Assembly (NCBI GenBank): GCA_964023205.1
Contig: OZ026836.1
Span: 1,061,501 to 1,125,500, forward strand
Reading direction: 5' to 3'
Origin: Lutraria lutraria
Lineage: Eukaryota > Mollusca > Bivalvia > Venerida > Mactridae
Length of the DNA stretch: 64,000 nt
How positions within the stretch are numbered: the first letter of the stretch is position 1; the number at the start of each line of letters is the position of its first letter. Below, piece by piece: positions 1 to 13,511 of the stretch. Position numbers and translations under genes: made by a program. The notes under the pieces are model-generated. The model was not told the origin of the DNA and searched no databases. It was given only the letters and a program-made list of their open reading frames with translations.

Positions 1-976
1 AAAAGCTTGTGGTGAATGATTTATAAATGATTAAATGAAAATAAGCAACAGTTTAGAAATGAATTCTTGTATTAGAGTCTGTTATCCTTAAGTGATATTA
101 GTACATACATTTATTTACTAATTATAGCATTTAAGGAACATTAGACATGTTACTATCTAATGTACTTTAACTTGTCTATATGTACAGTAAACTGGTCTTC
201 ATTCTTGGAAAAGGTCGTATGTATACTAGTGTATTTTCTGTATATATAATACAGACAATTTGTGCCATACATCAAGTTGAGATGCCTCTGCAAATTCTTG
301 CGCTGGTTTTAAAAGTCTGTAAATTTGGACTGTGTCTTTATTCGTGGTTTCTGAAACAGAGAGTAAACAACTTCAAAGTGTATACATGGAATATTAAAGT
401 AAACTTGTTTCTTGTTCTGTTACTCATATGTTTACATCAAATATAAATATGATGTGAATTTTCTAAATAAAAATTTCCATCTATGGTTTATACAATGACA
501 CAATCATTACAATGAATAACTGAATATGAAGATCACGTTTGGAACAAACGATTGGTTTTAATAACCAATTAGTTTAAACATATTTATTTAGATAATACAC
601 CACAGTAATATTAATTATAATTGATGTTTATATCAAGCTGAAATTAGAACCAGACATAATGCAAGTGGTCAATATAGTGATTGGGTTTAATATCAAGGTG
701 GTGGCTACCTGAGGTTAACTGTATAATACAAGAAAGAAAAAAAGCGTCCCTGAGGTGTTCAGTCATGTTGCTGACAGAGACTGAAAAACGTACAATACAT
801 AATTCTGAAAATATTCCGAAAGTCAACATACATTGATTCCACACTATTTACGATCTACGAGTAGGGGCCAATGATTCGAAGATCTAACCTCGAATCTTAT
901 ACCAAACAGATTATCTGAGTATTCAGATACTGGCTACTGCCCCCCAATATATATACGTGTATGAAGTAATACTTAC
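1..976. other. Right-of-stop flank of TMC (3' side); no gene recognised
   Basis: AT-rich sequence downstream of the TMC stop, which should hold its 3' UTR. Open frames here (for example 180-446 plus, 844-644 minus) show no recognisable domain. No clear repeat family was found. Confidence 0.5.
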
Positions 977-1017
977 CTGGTATTTTACCAGTCATCATCA
1001 TACGATAAAGTGGTGAC
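977..1017 (-). CDS. Probable last coding exon of the TMC gene
   Basis: After exon 15 (ending KQE, phase 0) a splice acceptor at 1018-1019 opens VTTLSYDDDW followed by TAA at 987-985. A second acceptor 6 bp upstream (CAG at 1024-1026) would add Pro-Gln in the same frame, so this is a tandem acceptor. A good donor (CAG/GTAAGTA) follows the stop at 976, suggesting a spliced 3' UTR. Alternatively exon 15 reads through its weak GTTTGT donor and ends 28 residues later at 1553. No homology anchors this short tail. Confidence 0.55.
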
Positions 1018-4000
1018 CTGTGGCTGAATAAAACACAAACTTTGCTCAGAATGTTAAAACACACACAGTGACATTTCGTTTATATACAAGTACAATGTAC
1101 TTGTATTTTATGCAAGGTAATTTGCTTCTTTATAAACAAGTAACATTATTTAAACCGAAAAGTGTGAATGTGGATTAATCTGTGAGCCTTGTGTCGGACA
1201 GAGTGAAGAATGACTGGTCCCAGACAATGATGAAAGAAATGAACAAGCTACTTCTGAAAAAATAAATACTTGACCTAATCCACTCCTCGATAATGTAAAA
1301 GATCGAAACTGGAATCTTTGCAACTTTAAATAATTGTTTTATCTGTAACAAATCTGTTAAAAATGCCCATGTTCCTTTAGAATGACATTAATTACTCTGC
1401 TGTAACTAATTTTCTGGAATCCACCTATGGAACAATTTCGCCATAGAATACAGATACAGTTCTTGGTAGCATCATATCAGGACAATAAGTCAAATCAGTT
1501 ACCATGACGACGCTGTTAGTTGAACACAGTTTTAAGTCGAGATTTATTTAATTCAGCACGTGCATTTATTTGTTAATGTGAAAAATTCAACACGTAATTC
1601 GTGAAAACGAGAGAACACAGTGTTATATAATATACAAACCTCTTGTTTGATTTCTTCTACTTGTTTTATCACGTGACTGTTCTGATGTGTCTCTTGTCTT
1701 GATGTATAAGCAGGTAGAACTGGTTCAGTCTGATTCTCGTTTGACGGTTGGTTATATTGTCTGTATGTAGGAGGCTGTGTGTCTGGAGGTTTGTTGGTGT
1801 CTGTGTTGGAATCACCGCTATACTTACTTAATTGTAACAATAGATACTGCTTATCCTTCTCATCCTGTCAGTGAAACAAACTTCAGATGAATCGTGATTT
1901 AATTTAGTCCAAGGTAAGACTTTTGAAAAAAGTTTTTAAAAAAAAGCAGCCGATAAACTAAATAGCTAAGTGTATTTTTTGGTAAAATAATTGTGAACAT
2001 CATACCAGGGGTACAAGAACAAAAAGTATGAGGGCGACTTTAGTAGTACATTGTATGTTCAAAAGAATATTATAATTATATTCTCACATAATGCAATATG
2101 TTTACTATAATTCATCTATAACCACAACTTCATCTAGAATTGCACATAATTCATCACTATTTAAAGCGACATACTAAGTATACATAGAACATATTAAATA
2201 ATGGTAGAAATCATGTTTAATATATTATTTACATACTTGCATGACCTGTCCCTTCAACGTTGTTATCATTCGTTTGTTTGCAGATTTCAACGCCGAGCAG
2301 TAATACAAAGCTAAACTGTAAACAAACAAATAAAAAAATGTTTTGACGCGATTCCTTGACACAACATTGTCAACAAATTAACTTGATATTGATAAAGTAT
2401 GGATGTGACATATGGTTTTCAGGAAGTAATCATTCTTTTTGAAATACTAACAGACTGTGTAAGATGGTAGACTCTACTTCAGACAGTCAACTAGATAACA
2501 AATAAGAGATGCAATCTCTTCAAAGAAACACTCTCTGGGAGAAGTAAAATAACGTTATTGTTGAGAGGTTGTTGCTCTAGAGAAGTCAAATTGATAGTTA
2601 AATCGTACAGTTGGAAAATTATGCAGTATCCGAAGCGAGGTTGTTGCTGAAGTGTTCTGTTGTGTTTTTTTTAGAATCACAAGAAACATGTAGCAAAAAG
2701 CGAGGGTTATTTTATAATAAGAGACCATTTTTTAAAATTTTCTCACCAAAGTATGAGAATGATAGCACAGATGAAAGCAGTTGATGTGACAATCATCCAT
2801 GTTGTTTGAAACCACGAAGCTGATTGGTCTATCTTTATATCTAAAATCGACGTTGGTTGGTCGTAGATTCTGAATGGACCACACATTGGGGATGGTCTGA
2901 GTCTGAAAACAAGAAAATATAGTTACATGTATATCATTGGAATGTAACCGACTTCTACATTGTATTAGAACGGAAAATCTGTGTTTATGCAGTGCCCTAT
3001 ACTGTAATAGTACCGAAGAACTGTTTATAATAGAGCTGTTATTTGAAAAGTTCTGGGAAGCAAGAATCTTCATATATGTACTGAAAAACCACACAATCGA
3101 TATCTTTGCGTGAAAGGTTTTTAATTTCTGGTTTAAAGTTTGAATCTAAGCTATTTCTGAACTAAATTTGTGTAAATTGTTTGATATTACGTCTTAATAT
3201 ACATGTACTGTATAACTAGATTGAACATGACATGAATACATGTAATAACTTACTCCACGAGTACATATCCCATTGGAATGCTGACCAGGAAGAATGTTAT
3301 CAATAATACAATCATAAAGAAAGCATTAGATCTTGCAGCCTGGTACGGCTTCTCCGGGGGTACTGTGTTATATAAGGCTGACAACTGAAGAAAATACAAA
3401 GAACATACAAAGATTTACATGTTTAAACAAAATGTCCAAAGTCTTGTATCTGTAGCAGTTTCTATAATGCCAGTAAAAGACTGCAAATTATGTGACTACT
3501 GTAGTACAGTGCTTACTTTCTGTTAGCTGTGGTACAGTACTCAGATTTCTATGCCCTTTAAATTCATTCAAATGGTGGATTGAGGACAGGAAGTGTTATC
3601 CCTGTCCGTTCAAATTGATAACTCAAGAATTATTTCGTGGATTGGTTTCATGTATAATAATCAAATCCAGGCCAAGTTTGATTTCCGTTCAAATCCAAAC
3701 ATTTTCACAGGAGTTATGGCCCCCTTTTTACTTAGTTCTCAGTGGGGATATTCGTGTCCTATGGACACATTTCTTATTACTACAAATAAAACAATACACG
3801 AAACATACCATCTTAAGATAAAACAAGACGATCAGTCTTACAACAGTCAATGCTGGTAGAACTGGTACGAAGAAGAAACCCAACCTGAAATTAATAGTCA
3901 AAGTCATAAAAAGAACGCAATGTCACAAACAAACCCTCAGCAGTATTGTTGTTTAAGTTATTATAAATCAATATTAATTGGTGATAGTCAAAATACATTT

Positions 4001-7000
4001 AACCAGTTGTGTTATTTTATTCTTTTTAATTGATTCATTATTTATATTAAATATCATTATTTTCTTTGCATAGTTATTTGTCTAGTTCATTGTTCATCGT
4101 TGAGGATCTTATGGAAGATTGATTGTTTAGTATATTGTCAAATAAGTTTCCTCGTAAAATAAAGTCTTTATTATTATTATTTGGAACGACATTGTTTCTG
4201 AGTGATACGTACGCGTTATAAATTTACGTATCTTATAGTATCAGGAGTGACTTATCGTTGATATATTTGTAACATATGTGTTCTACAGGCAATATTCGTT
4301 TGAAAGAGCCTACCAACAGAGTGCCTGTCCGTATACAAGGTCAAGGACACATATTGCAATGTCAAACTCAGCTGGTCCAATCTTCTTCGCCAACTCGAAG
4401 TCCAATTTTGTTGTCAACAATCTACAAACAATATGTTTTGAATACGTTGTACTATACATGTATATTATAGTATGTGAAATCATTGTAGTGTTAGTACGTA
4501 GACATCAGTAAAGTTAATGTAACATGATTATACATGTAAATAAACACAGGCGTGCTGACATAGATAAGCACTCTTTTTATGGAAAACTGTTAAATACACG
4601 TTTAAGGACAAAAGTCTTGTCTGGTTGGGGCTATCATGATTATTTTAATACCAGTAAAGCTATATACAAAAAATGTATCAGTAATTAAGTTTACTTTATA
4701 CTGTCTTTGATTGAAACTGGTTTCTCAAGTTGTACCAAAGAATGACTCGTAGCGTTTTCTTTCCAATGATATCATTTTTATTAATGTACGATTAAAACAA
4801 AAAGGATATTGCATTTATGTAGATCGGACAAGAATTTTGTCCGTAAGTGTGTAGGCCTATACGACCATTACTTACTTTCTAGGGAGTTCGTACACTAAGG
4901 TCAGGGCAATATCACAGAAAAATTCTGTCACAAAGAATTTGTAGATCTGCTGTCCGAAATAAGTCTCCCAACACTGTAATTGTATAAAACATGCTTTATT
5001 TGCCTCTGAATGATCAATAGTTAAAATATTTCGTGTTCCAACTATATAGACTTGAGACGTACTATAAAAGTTTTGGTTGATATAATATTATGTACGTTGT
5101 ACCTACTTTACATAACCAAAGAACTGAAAGTACTCATGGAAACTGAACTTACACAGATTTGTACTGCGACAAGTGACGGAAACTTGTTTAACAATTGCAT
5201 GGCGAATGTACCTGGGGTCCGCATATAAATTCATGTGTGACGAGCGAGTGACAGCTATGGAAAGCTGAATTTACGTTCAGGTTCCAAAAATGTTCGTCTT
5301 TCAATAATTATATAGTGCACATGTATGTATTCAAAAAGGCCATAGTTACTTAAAAGCACGTTCTCATACTATTGTTTTAAAGATGAACTATCAACATGTA
5401 TTTAGCAGTGACGCTGACATACCTGTATGGGCGTGCAATCTCCTGTACCCACATAACACTGATCATGGGTGGAACACGTGACGTCTACATAAATTGTAAG
5501 TGAAACAACCACGAGGGCAGCAAGACGTACAAATACGATCCTAAATAAACATAAATACGATCGTAAATAGACATAAATACGATCGTAAATAGACATAAAT
5601 ACGATCGTAAATAGACATAAAGACGATCACAAAGATATTATACACACACGTAGAATACTATATTACTTAGAAACGTGCTATTACAGTGCAACCTCTCCAA
5701 AGCAACACCATTTGGAACTAGCAAAATTATGTTGTTGTTGATAGGTTGTTGCTCTATAGAGGTTAAATTTATTAAATTGTGCAGTGGGAAAATAATGCTG
5801 TTGATGAAGGCAGATTTTTGAGAGGGCCGATTTGGAGAGGTTGTACTGTATATGCTAAACAGTATCGCCAAATAATGACTAGTTTAATCAGCAAACACGA
5901 ACATGATTGTGTCAGCCATACCATTACATTAAAATAAATTCGCATATATGTGAATGGTTGTACATTGTATCTAAAATGTTTGAATACATGAATCACAGGA
6001 CATGATCTATATGTATATATATTATGTTGGTATCTAGGAAATGTTTTACCTGAGTATGGTAATTTTGATGACAAACGAGGGACGATATTTTTCCAGTTTT
6101 ACGACCACCATAAACAACAGCGGGTAAACAACATTCAATAAAGCTATGATACCGGATGGTAAATATTGTACAAACAATGTTACCAACATATTGTGGTCAT
6201 CCGCACTGTTCTTCTTTGTAAACTATAATAAAATATTTATTCTTTGTAAGAAATATAACCAGTTAGCTTCAATCTAAAAATACTTTAAAAGGTCAATATT
6301 TGAAGCTAACATTATGTACAATAATTGGTGTAGGTTGAAATTCGTGACTGGAGAAGTTATGCCACAATAATCGACCTCGGTATTTGTAAAAATCAAAATC
6401 ACGCGGTAAGTTAAATCGATATTTTTACAAAAACGCTGTTGTCAAAATATCAGAATATGCTGTAATTAAATCTATATAAATAACTTAAAGATACAAACTT
6501 TAAAAATCGACATGTTATCAATATACAATGTACAATATATTGGTTTACTGAGGTGTCGAAATATGGAATGGCACAGAATGCTGTAAATACGTAAAGGAAA
6601 TATAACACCTCTGATATTCAACAACTGATTCGTTATTAATCCATACATGATATTGAAACATACTGATTTAACTTACATCGGCAGAGAATGTTTGAGCGTA
6701 ATATAAAGCCGCGGCGGAAGCAGCAAGCAATATCACGATGAAGAAGTTGATAACTATACGTATCAACCACAGACAAAAACGTTCAAGTTGAGTTTGTCTT
6801 TGTTTGTCCATCTCGTGTTTCTGATCCTCCAAATCTCCCTAAAATGCGAAAGTTTCAATCAATAGATAATTGCCACTGAAATCTTGTATTGACAGACACA
6901 TGTATTACAAAGTCTAATAGAGTTATAATGCCCGCCCAGTTAGCTCAGTGGTTAGAGCCTTGGTCTACTGACCAAGAGGTTGTGACTTCGAACCCCAGGC

Positions 7001-10000
7001 GAGACTAACACTGTCCGTGATACATTTGACTGAAGAATTGTCCCCCACCTCTGAATTACTTGGGTGGCTTGGCAGAAGCTTACGGATAGAATGTGGTTAG
7101 TACTGGTTAAGGCCTAAATGAAGTCCAGAGAAGCTGGTTAGGATAACTGCCCTCCACGATATAACTGAAATAATGTTGAAAATGGCGTTAAATCTAAATT
7201 ACATAATAATAATAAAAAAATAGGTATACTTACAAATAATCTCTGGTACATATTCTTGTTTTGTAGGAGTACAGGTTTTTCACCAAATATTCTATAATCC
7301 CAGCCACATATAGTAGCTATGAAGAATGCTGGTACTTTGTGGGAAGATTTCTCAATATTTATGATTGTATCTGTGTACTTGGTGAATGTACTGTAATAAA
7401 ATGTTTCATAGATCAAGAAAAGTTACACCATTATAAGTCATTATTAAACTACACATATTGATCACTTACATCCTAACATGTTGTGCATTAACCATACTCT
7501 CATTATTAAGACGTAAAAATGTGTGTTTTTCTCTGGTTACTCGAGCTACCCAAATTTTGCGTCCCAGAATTTTTATCAGCCAAAGGAACGGATAATCATT
7601 TCCTCGTTTATTTTACTTTCCTAAATTCTTACAAGAGCAAAGAGCAAAAAGAGCCCGACCTATACCTACCTTATTTTTACATCCTACAAGAAACCAACAT
7701 ATTAGGCCTAATACGAAAGGTGCTACAAGAGGGATGGAAAATGCTTTAATTGTAAAAACCTAATAAGCACACGAGAAAGAGTTCATGCCCGCTATATCAT
7801 AGAATATATTATACTTCACGTCAAATTTGTATCAAAAGTTTCAATAAGGAATCAACTGGCTAGAGCAACGATGATTCAGAGGAGCCACCCCTTATCCAAA
7901 AATTAGTAGGGCAATTAAAGCTATTTGAGGTTGACAGTTGTGAATCAATTTTTATTTACCGCTAGTGTTTAATAAATCCAATAGTACATGAGGCTTAATT
8001 GAACCCCCTTTATTAAGTCACAAGGTCATTTTACAACAAGTACACGTGTAGGGAGAAAATACACGACTTTAATGAATGTTGTTCACAGACAACCTTTGAT
8101 CACTATAATATAAACAGTTCCATCGGGTCAGTTTGAAGATGGTAGCATGATTAAGACAACGTGACTTTAAATTAATGGACATCCTGATATGCGTTTAATT
8201 AACTACAGTAAACCCTATGAATAAAGGCCACACACAATTGGAAATGAAACAATGTTAACAGGTGGTCCTTATTCAGTGGTAATTTTGTTCTACATATTTA
8301 ATGACGATTTGTTCATCAATGTTCTATATTCGGAAATGGCCACTAACACAGGTTTGACTGCATATACAATGCCGTTAGGTTTGACAGGAAACTTAAATGA
8401 CGAAATGCACAAACATGTAACAATATCCCATACTTGATCATGTAACATAGATTATTTTGACAACCATACTGTTAGTTATATGATTTTCAAAATTGGTTTA
8501 ATTAAAGTCATGGCGACTACAAAAGTAAGTCTTTGAGCGTTTAAATTTGTAGCAGCTGTGAATTAAAAATGATAGCAATAAGAATATAATACATGCAGTT
8601 GTTATTGGTATACTTACTGATGCACCATGACAATAAGACTGACAATTAGTATCACTAATGTAACACAGATGTAAGCTAACGGCATGTTATATCTACCACC
8701 AGGTATGGACAATTCAGTGTTGGTATAGTAACCATAAAAAAACGCTGTCTTCTCCATCCAACCCTGAAAACAGAAAAAAGTAACTTACAAATACTGTTAC
8801 CAACTTACGAAAATACCAACATAAATAAGAATCGAATGAAACAACGAACGTTTGCTAATTTGTCGCCAAAAATGATTCATGTAGTAACTTTTTATTTAAA
8901 TACGTATTTATATGCGGACTATTCATTAAGAGACAGGTTGTATATCAAAAGACATATAGCTCGAAATATTTTTAACTATAGTCAGATTTAACCTTTAATT
9001 GAACTAATTATTTGCTCATTTGCTAACTTAGTTCTATATAGATATGACTTGTAGGGAAGATGTATTTAATTATTTACAAGCGTGGTAAATACATACGGCA
9101 TTCTTTATAATAGAAACTCTGCATCAATAGCATTTAGCCATTTACAAAACACATGTCAAAGACACACATACAAACATACATAAATACGAAATGAATACTT
9201 AAAACATAAAGGATGACTGATGTGAACAGTTAGCTTACGGTTCCTTGAATAAGATCTAGTACAACTTGAAAACCGGATGTTGAATTCACGTGGTACTGTG
9301 CCGTGCAGTTCTCGGACAACAAGAGTCCCGTGTCTTGACTTATGTCGTCATATCCGGTTGTAGCTTTTGAGTATGCAGTAGAATCGAACGTAGCTTGGAA
9401 GAAAACAACAGGAACAAACATGGCGAGAAAGATGAAGACGTTTAAAAAGAGGAGGAACTTCAGGAGAACGAAATACGAGACTACTCCTGTACCTTGAAAA
9501 CCTAAAATAAACAAGATATGTAACGTCATGGTGCCGGCTTTCTACACCCAGTTAGAGTGACTTTGTTTGATTGACACTGTTTATGTGACCGTGTTTGAAA
9601 AACATTATTTGAGTGATCCTGTCTGAGTGGCCCTGTTTGAGTGACCACGTTAGAGTGACCCAGTTCAGTTTGAGTGACCCTGACAATGTTCATATTTTCA
9701 ATCTGGTCTGACTTGCAATGATTTTCTTCGGAAAATAAAAGCGTGCATGTATATTTTTTTCTCAATTTTATCATTCGTTGATAATTTAGTATCACTTTAC
9801 AAGTACATGTTAACAGAAATCTAACTTGTTATAGTACTCATGTATTAAATGAATGATCATTAATGTAAAGATCTGTCAATACTTATACAAACATGTACCA
9901 CATTGTCTGTACTTCTGAGATTATAGCACTGATAAAGCAGAGATCAGATTACTTAGTATTACATTAATGTCGGGACAACGTATTGTGTTGTAAATATGCG

Positions 10001-13000
10001 GAACAATGCACTTCAGGAAACTTTCTCACAAACAGTTTCAAAACATGCATGTGCATAATGTATATCAAAGATTATTTATTGTAAACTAGAATATCCCATG
10101 AACAAATAAAACTAATACATACAACTATAAGCATGTATTTGAAGTAGATACGTGCCAATGTATGAAAACAAAACACAATGACATGATATGTCAGACAAAC
10201 ACAAGAGGGTATATTTTTATGACAAATTTATCAGTAAATGGCAGACGTAATCCACAAGAATATCTAGCAACGTGTCGTAGTGTATAACATTTTTTGAAAG
10301 CATTATATGACTTTTTTTGCAAAGTACAACCTCTCCAGAGCGGACATATCTTGATCAACAACCTACCTTCAACAACAGCATGTTTTTTCCTACTGTATAG
10401 TTTAACTATTGAGTTAACCCCTCTAGAGCAACAACTTCCCAATAATAACATAATTTTGCTACTCTCAAAAGGTTGCATATTTAAAAGTGATTTACTCTAT
10501 GACGGTATGAGTATTTCCTACCTTCTATACGTTTTAATGAATGTCTCCATATTTCTAGAGATGCTGTGAATTCTCTCCATGTAAACTTAAATCTGTTCCA
10601 TCTCTATAATGATACAAAACATAAAATACAAGATAAACCACGTGTTAACCGCGTGTCTTCTGATTCGATGACTGTACAATGGTGTAGCCTGTATTCATAA
10701 AAAGGTTTGAAATAATGTATGATCTGTTGATCTCATGTCCGTACTCTTACGTATCATTATCATTTTTATGTACATGAAGAACAAAATTAACAACAAAAGG
10801 GTATTGAAACTTTGAGACTTGGAAACATCAGTATTGACAGCTTATTATGAAAACAAATACACTCAGATATAAATTGTGTAATAGACAACGTCATGCATAG
10901 ATACTGTAACAGTTTTATATTTACCATCTTCTGTCTAAATTTCCATCCTTTCCAACCCTTAGTAGGATTCAAATTTCCCAACATTCGTTTGTCTCTGAAA
11001 TATGTCAATTAAGTCGTATATAATATAGCATTAATAAAAAATAGTAATCTGGTACGTATACATTCAAGGCAAACGGATAAAACTCAATTCTCGTGCATTC
11101 GCATTATTATATGATTATATATTATGTGAAAAGTGTATGAAATATGTTTTAGTGTGTGTAATGTTTGCATTTTTTTTCTGTCTGTTATCTGATACTGATA
11201 CAATTATGCTTGAATAACTTTTACATTGAACAAAACTCATGGCCCCCTCCCTCTACATAAAATACGATCCATCGGCCGTGGGACTTGCATGGTGTTGTAC
11301 TTCATGAACATTGGTTCGAAAACAACGACAATAAAAAGTCAGTGGCTTGAAATTCACGTGCTCATCAAATTATCACGATTCCTCAAAATATGCTGTGGTG
11401 GAATATTTTTTCCAGTTTACATGTGAAAGAAAACAAAATTAATAAAAGATTTGATAATAAAATAATGTAGAGTGAGATATTGAATACTAAATAGGCCATC
11501 CTTAAAAAATGTTTACCTGCAGTAACCCTACCCTGAGAATTTTCCGTGGGTAGGTAGATAGGTAGGTAGGTATGTAAGTAGGTGTTTTTTACAATTTATT
11601 TTTTATATTGAACCCAAGAAAAATGTCAGGATGTTGCTTTTTACCCGACAGGCCAAATAGTTGGGTAGGGGACTTTCTGGTGAGAATGTAGCGTTACCAC
11701 AAACAAATTATTTTTAAGGATGGTCTTATCTGATCCTGATCTGATAATGTTTTATTATACTTTAAAAAATTAAAGTATAAAATGAATGCTTAAAAATGTT
11801 GAAGGAAACGCAAACAGACCTGGGTTAGTCCTATATTGGGCATAATGTGTGGTCCTGAAACTATTGTAATATTTGTGTGATAAGATATATAATTATGTAC
11901 GGTTTTATTCCCCTCACATATTACAAACGTATAACAACTGAAACATTTATGAGCATGTGATATAATTAATCTAAAAAATGTGGTAAATGATGTAAAACAA
12001 ATCAAATAAATACACAGTGTGAGGTATAGAAGAGAATAAATACCGATAATTTAACACCAGTTAATATATTCACGTTGTTCAGGAAATGTCTCATATCTGG
12101 ATTTAAGGGGAAATGTGATATTTGTAAACATACATTTGAGTTTTAATACTTGCAAGTTAATCACTAGCATGTTGTAAAACTAAACATTGTTAGATTGTAT
12201 CTAAATCGATTTATTTATCTTGACATTTTATTGACAAGTTAAAACATTACTACATAGACAGGACTGTATCCAATAAAGGACCATTTTAGTACAATCCTTA
12301 AAATGTACGTGTGTATGGTAACAGTTTGATACAAATGATATGTTTATACCACTGAAATATAATTATATTTTTTCAGTGTATTAAAATATTTTACCAGATC
12401 GATCGCGACCTCCAATTTTGTGTGTTAATCTTGGATTATAAATTCTACAATTTTAACAAAAGAATTTGAATTGAAATACGAGACCAGCTATATACACTTT
12501 AAATTATTTTCTTACTTCATTATATTCCACCTGACCTTAAGTTTAAATCTGAAAATGGTGTGATAATTTTATAGACCATATCAATTTCATGCTCATTAAA
12601 ATAAAAGTTCTATAAGTTTCTAAACATATCATTGTGTCCCAGCGAATTATCGCAACTTCTGCTCTAACCCATTCCTTACTGATTTTCTGATTTTAAGATA
12701 TAATTAATACATTTCTTTTATAAAAAACGGTACATGTATATATATTCAGAATAAATTCGCTGCCACATAAATTCGTCTCATTCTAATTGTTAGACAACTT
12801 AATGAATTAGTCTATTTAAGATCTATAATTTATACAGAATATTTTATGTAAATTACATTGTTTATCAAATTTTGGTCCATTCTATTATTCGGTCATATTA
12901 ATTGAAGTCAAAAGGTCTTATTTGCATAATCTAAATGTTAATGTGTCCTTATCAAAGTTGTTCTCGATGAATGTTCTGTATATATTTTAAAAATCGTTTG

Positions 13001-13511
13001 TCACATAGTTCAGAGGTGGGGACATTTTAACTTAGGATGAAATATCTTCAGTCAACTTTGTCACAGACAGGTGTTATCCTCGCCCGGAGTTCGAACTCAC
13101 AATCCCTTGATCAGTAGACCAACGCTCGAACCACTGAGCTACCTGGTGGACTCATTGAATGTTTAAAGTTCTTTACGTGTCAACGTTTCCCGGAGTCCCA
13201 AAAAAGGGTATAAAACAAACCACAAACCGTTTTCTCTCCCACAGATAAGGGGTCCACGCATGACGTTTGTTGAAGACCCTTTTCTCTACATAAGCGGCAT
13301 ATTCATCCGAGCCGGGTTCAAAGGACCGGCGACGACGTCTACGTACCGTTGATTCGTCCGTCTGTTTGCCATACCCGTTATTTTGGTTGTTTTTTTCTGA
13401 TCTAACAACCGAAGGCTTATCTTTATAATTATTTCCAGCGTCCCAATCATTATCTCCGAATTCACTGACCGTCAGGGGATACTCGTTTTTACTCGGACTT
13501 ACACGAGCCAT
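985..13511 (-). CDS. Transmembrane channel-like (TMC) protein, complete 16-exon gene
   Basis: Multi-pass membrane protein of the TMC family (members include mechanotransduction channel subunits). Coding exons in transcript order: 13511-13228, 10994-10925, 10603-10522, 9501-9239, 8763-8618, 7390-7234, 6838-6677, 6222-6050, 5540-5423, 4973-4876, 3884-3809, 3384-3254, 2902-2747, 2315-2237, 1864-1640 and 1017-985. Every junction is GT-AG and the phase is kept throughout, giving about 750 aa, near the family's usual 700-800. The cytoplasmic N-terminus has an RRRRRR run and a lysine/tryptophan-rich stretch (RDKRMLGNLNP). Then come QGTGVVSYF before the first helix (about residue 148), GWMEKTAFFYGYYTN, CGWDYRI, and the family signature CWETYFGQQIYK at residues 486-497. 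After that are LGFFFVPVLPA and CGPFRIYDQ. The C-terminus is polar and Gln/Pro/Thr-rich. The donor of exon 1 is the weak GTTTGT, but phase and homology both support it. The subfamily (TMC1/2/3, 5/6 or 7) was not resolved. Confidence 0.93.
2510..2655 (-). mobile_element. MITE family A, diverged copy
   Basis: Inverted orientation relative to the canonical form; AGAGGTTGTTGCTCTAGAG and a CAGTTGGGAAAATTATGC-like core are present. Both ends are eroded. Lies in a TMC intron. Confidence 0.7.
3545..3745 (+). repeat. Dispersed repeat family F
   Basis: CCTGTCCGTTCAAATT, ATTTCGTGGATTGGTTTCAT and CACAGGAGTTATGGCCCCCT recur at 35525-35740. TMC intron. Confidence 0.75.
5111..5270 (+). repeat. Dispersed repeat family C
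   Basis: GAACTGAAAGTACTCATGGA, AACTGAACTTACACAG, GGTCCGCAT and ACGAGCGAGTGACAGCTATG occur in order. The same blocks occur at 14057, 44946 and, inverted, 61206. Confidence 0.8.
5531..5632 (-). repeat. 22-bp tandem array overlapping the TMC exon 9 acceptor
   Basis: About four and a half units of a 22-bp repeat (core GATCGTATTTATGT on the minus strand). The unit nearest the gene is the exon 9 start itself, GATCGTATTTG, preceded by the real acceptor TTTATTTAG. In the upstream units the matching position reads TCTATTTAC, so the AG is lost. The most distal unit is diverged (GATCGTCTTTATG). Confidence 0.9.
5682..5850 (-). mobile_element. MITE family A, full-length copy
   Basis: Starts TACAGTGCAACCTCTCCAAA and ends TTTGGAGAGGTTGTACTGTA, so the termini are inverted repeats of about 20 bp. 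The internal TGTTGCTCTATAGAGGTTAA copies part of the end. Lies in a TMC intron. Confidence 0.88.
6931..7105 (+). mobile_element. tRNA-derived SINE, family I
   Basis: The head resembles a tRNA: box A TTAGCTCAGTGGTTAGAG, box B-like CTTCGAACCCC, D-arm and anticodon-arm pairing but a poor T-arm and acceptor stem. The shared body is ACTGTCCGTGATACATTTGA, CTGAAGAATTGTCCCCC and ACCTCTGAA. TMC intron. Confidence 0.82.
8204..8362 (+). mobile_element. MITE family B (CCTGTGAATAAAGGCCAC type)
   Basis: TACAGTAAACCCTATGAATA with AAAGGCCACAC at the left; CTAACACAGGTTTGACTG at the right. TMC intron. Confidence 0.75.
9545..9683 (+). repeat. Degenerate minisatellite (about 15-16 bp, GTTTGAGTGACCCTG-like)
   Basis: Eight or so diverged copies of GTTTGAGTGACCCTG and GTTAGAGTGACC in the TMC intron just before the exon 4 acceptor. 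Copies vary in length and sequence, so the array looks old. Confidence 0.7.
10323..10478 (+). mobile_element. MITE family A, right end truncated
   Basis: Begins GTACAACCTCTCCAGAGCGG, keeps the CTCTAGAGCAACAACTTCCC core and stops after CTCAAAAGGTTGCA. Lies in a TMC intron next to exon 3. Confidence 0.82.
11492..11728 (+). mobile_element. MITE family D (GGCCATCCTTAAA ends)
   Basis: GGCCATCCTTAAAAAAT at the left and TTTTTAAGGATGG at the right are inverted. Inside are GGGTAGGTAG-type tracts. TMC intron 1. Confidence 0.8.
13011..13150 (-). mobile_element. tRNA-derived SINE, family I, inverted
   Basis: The reverse complement gives GGTAGCTCAGTGGTTCGAGC, TTGGTCTACTGATCAAGG, GAGTTCGAACTCCGGGCGAG and CCCCACCTCTGAAC, matching the 6931 copy. 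It lies 77 bp beyond the TMC exon 1 donor. Confidence 0.83.

Noticed and set aside
180..446. Possible 88-residue plus-strand gene
   Set aside because: Hydrophobic chance frame in the TMC 3' flank, without other support.
6931..7006. A functional tRNA gene
   Set aside because: Boxes A and B look right, but the T-arm and acceptor stems do not pair well and the same head plus body recurs at 13011, so it is a SINE.
7519..7749. Possible 76-residue gene
   Set aside because: Part of it (CAAGAGCAAAGAGCAAAAAG, CCTATACCTA) recurs in diverged form at about 14540, so it is repeat-derived rather than a gene.
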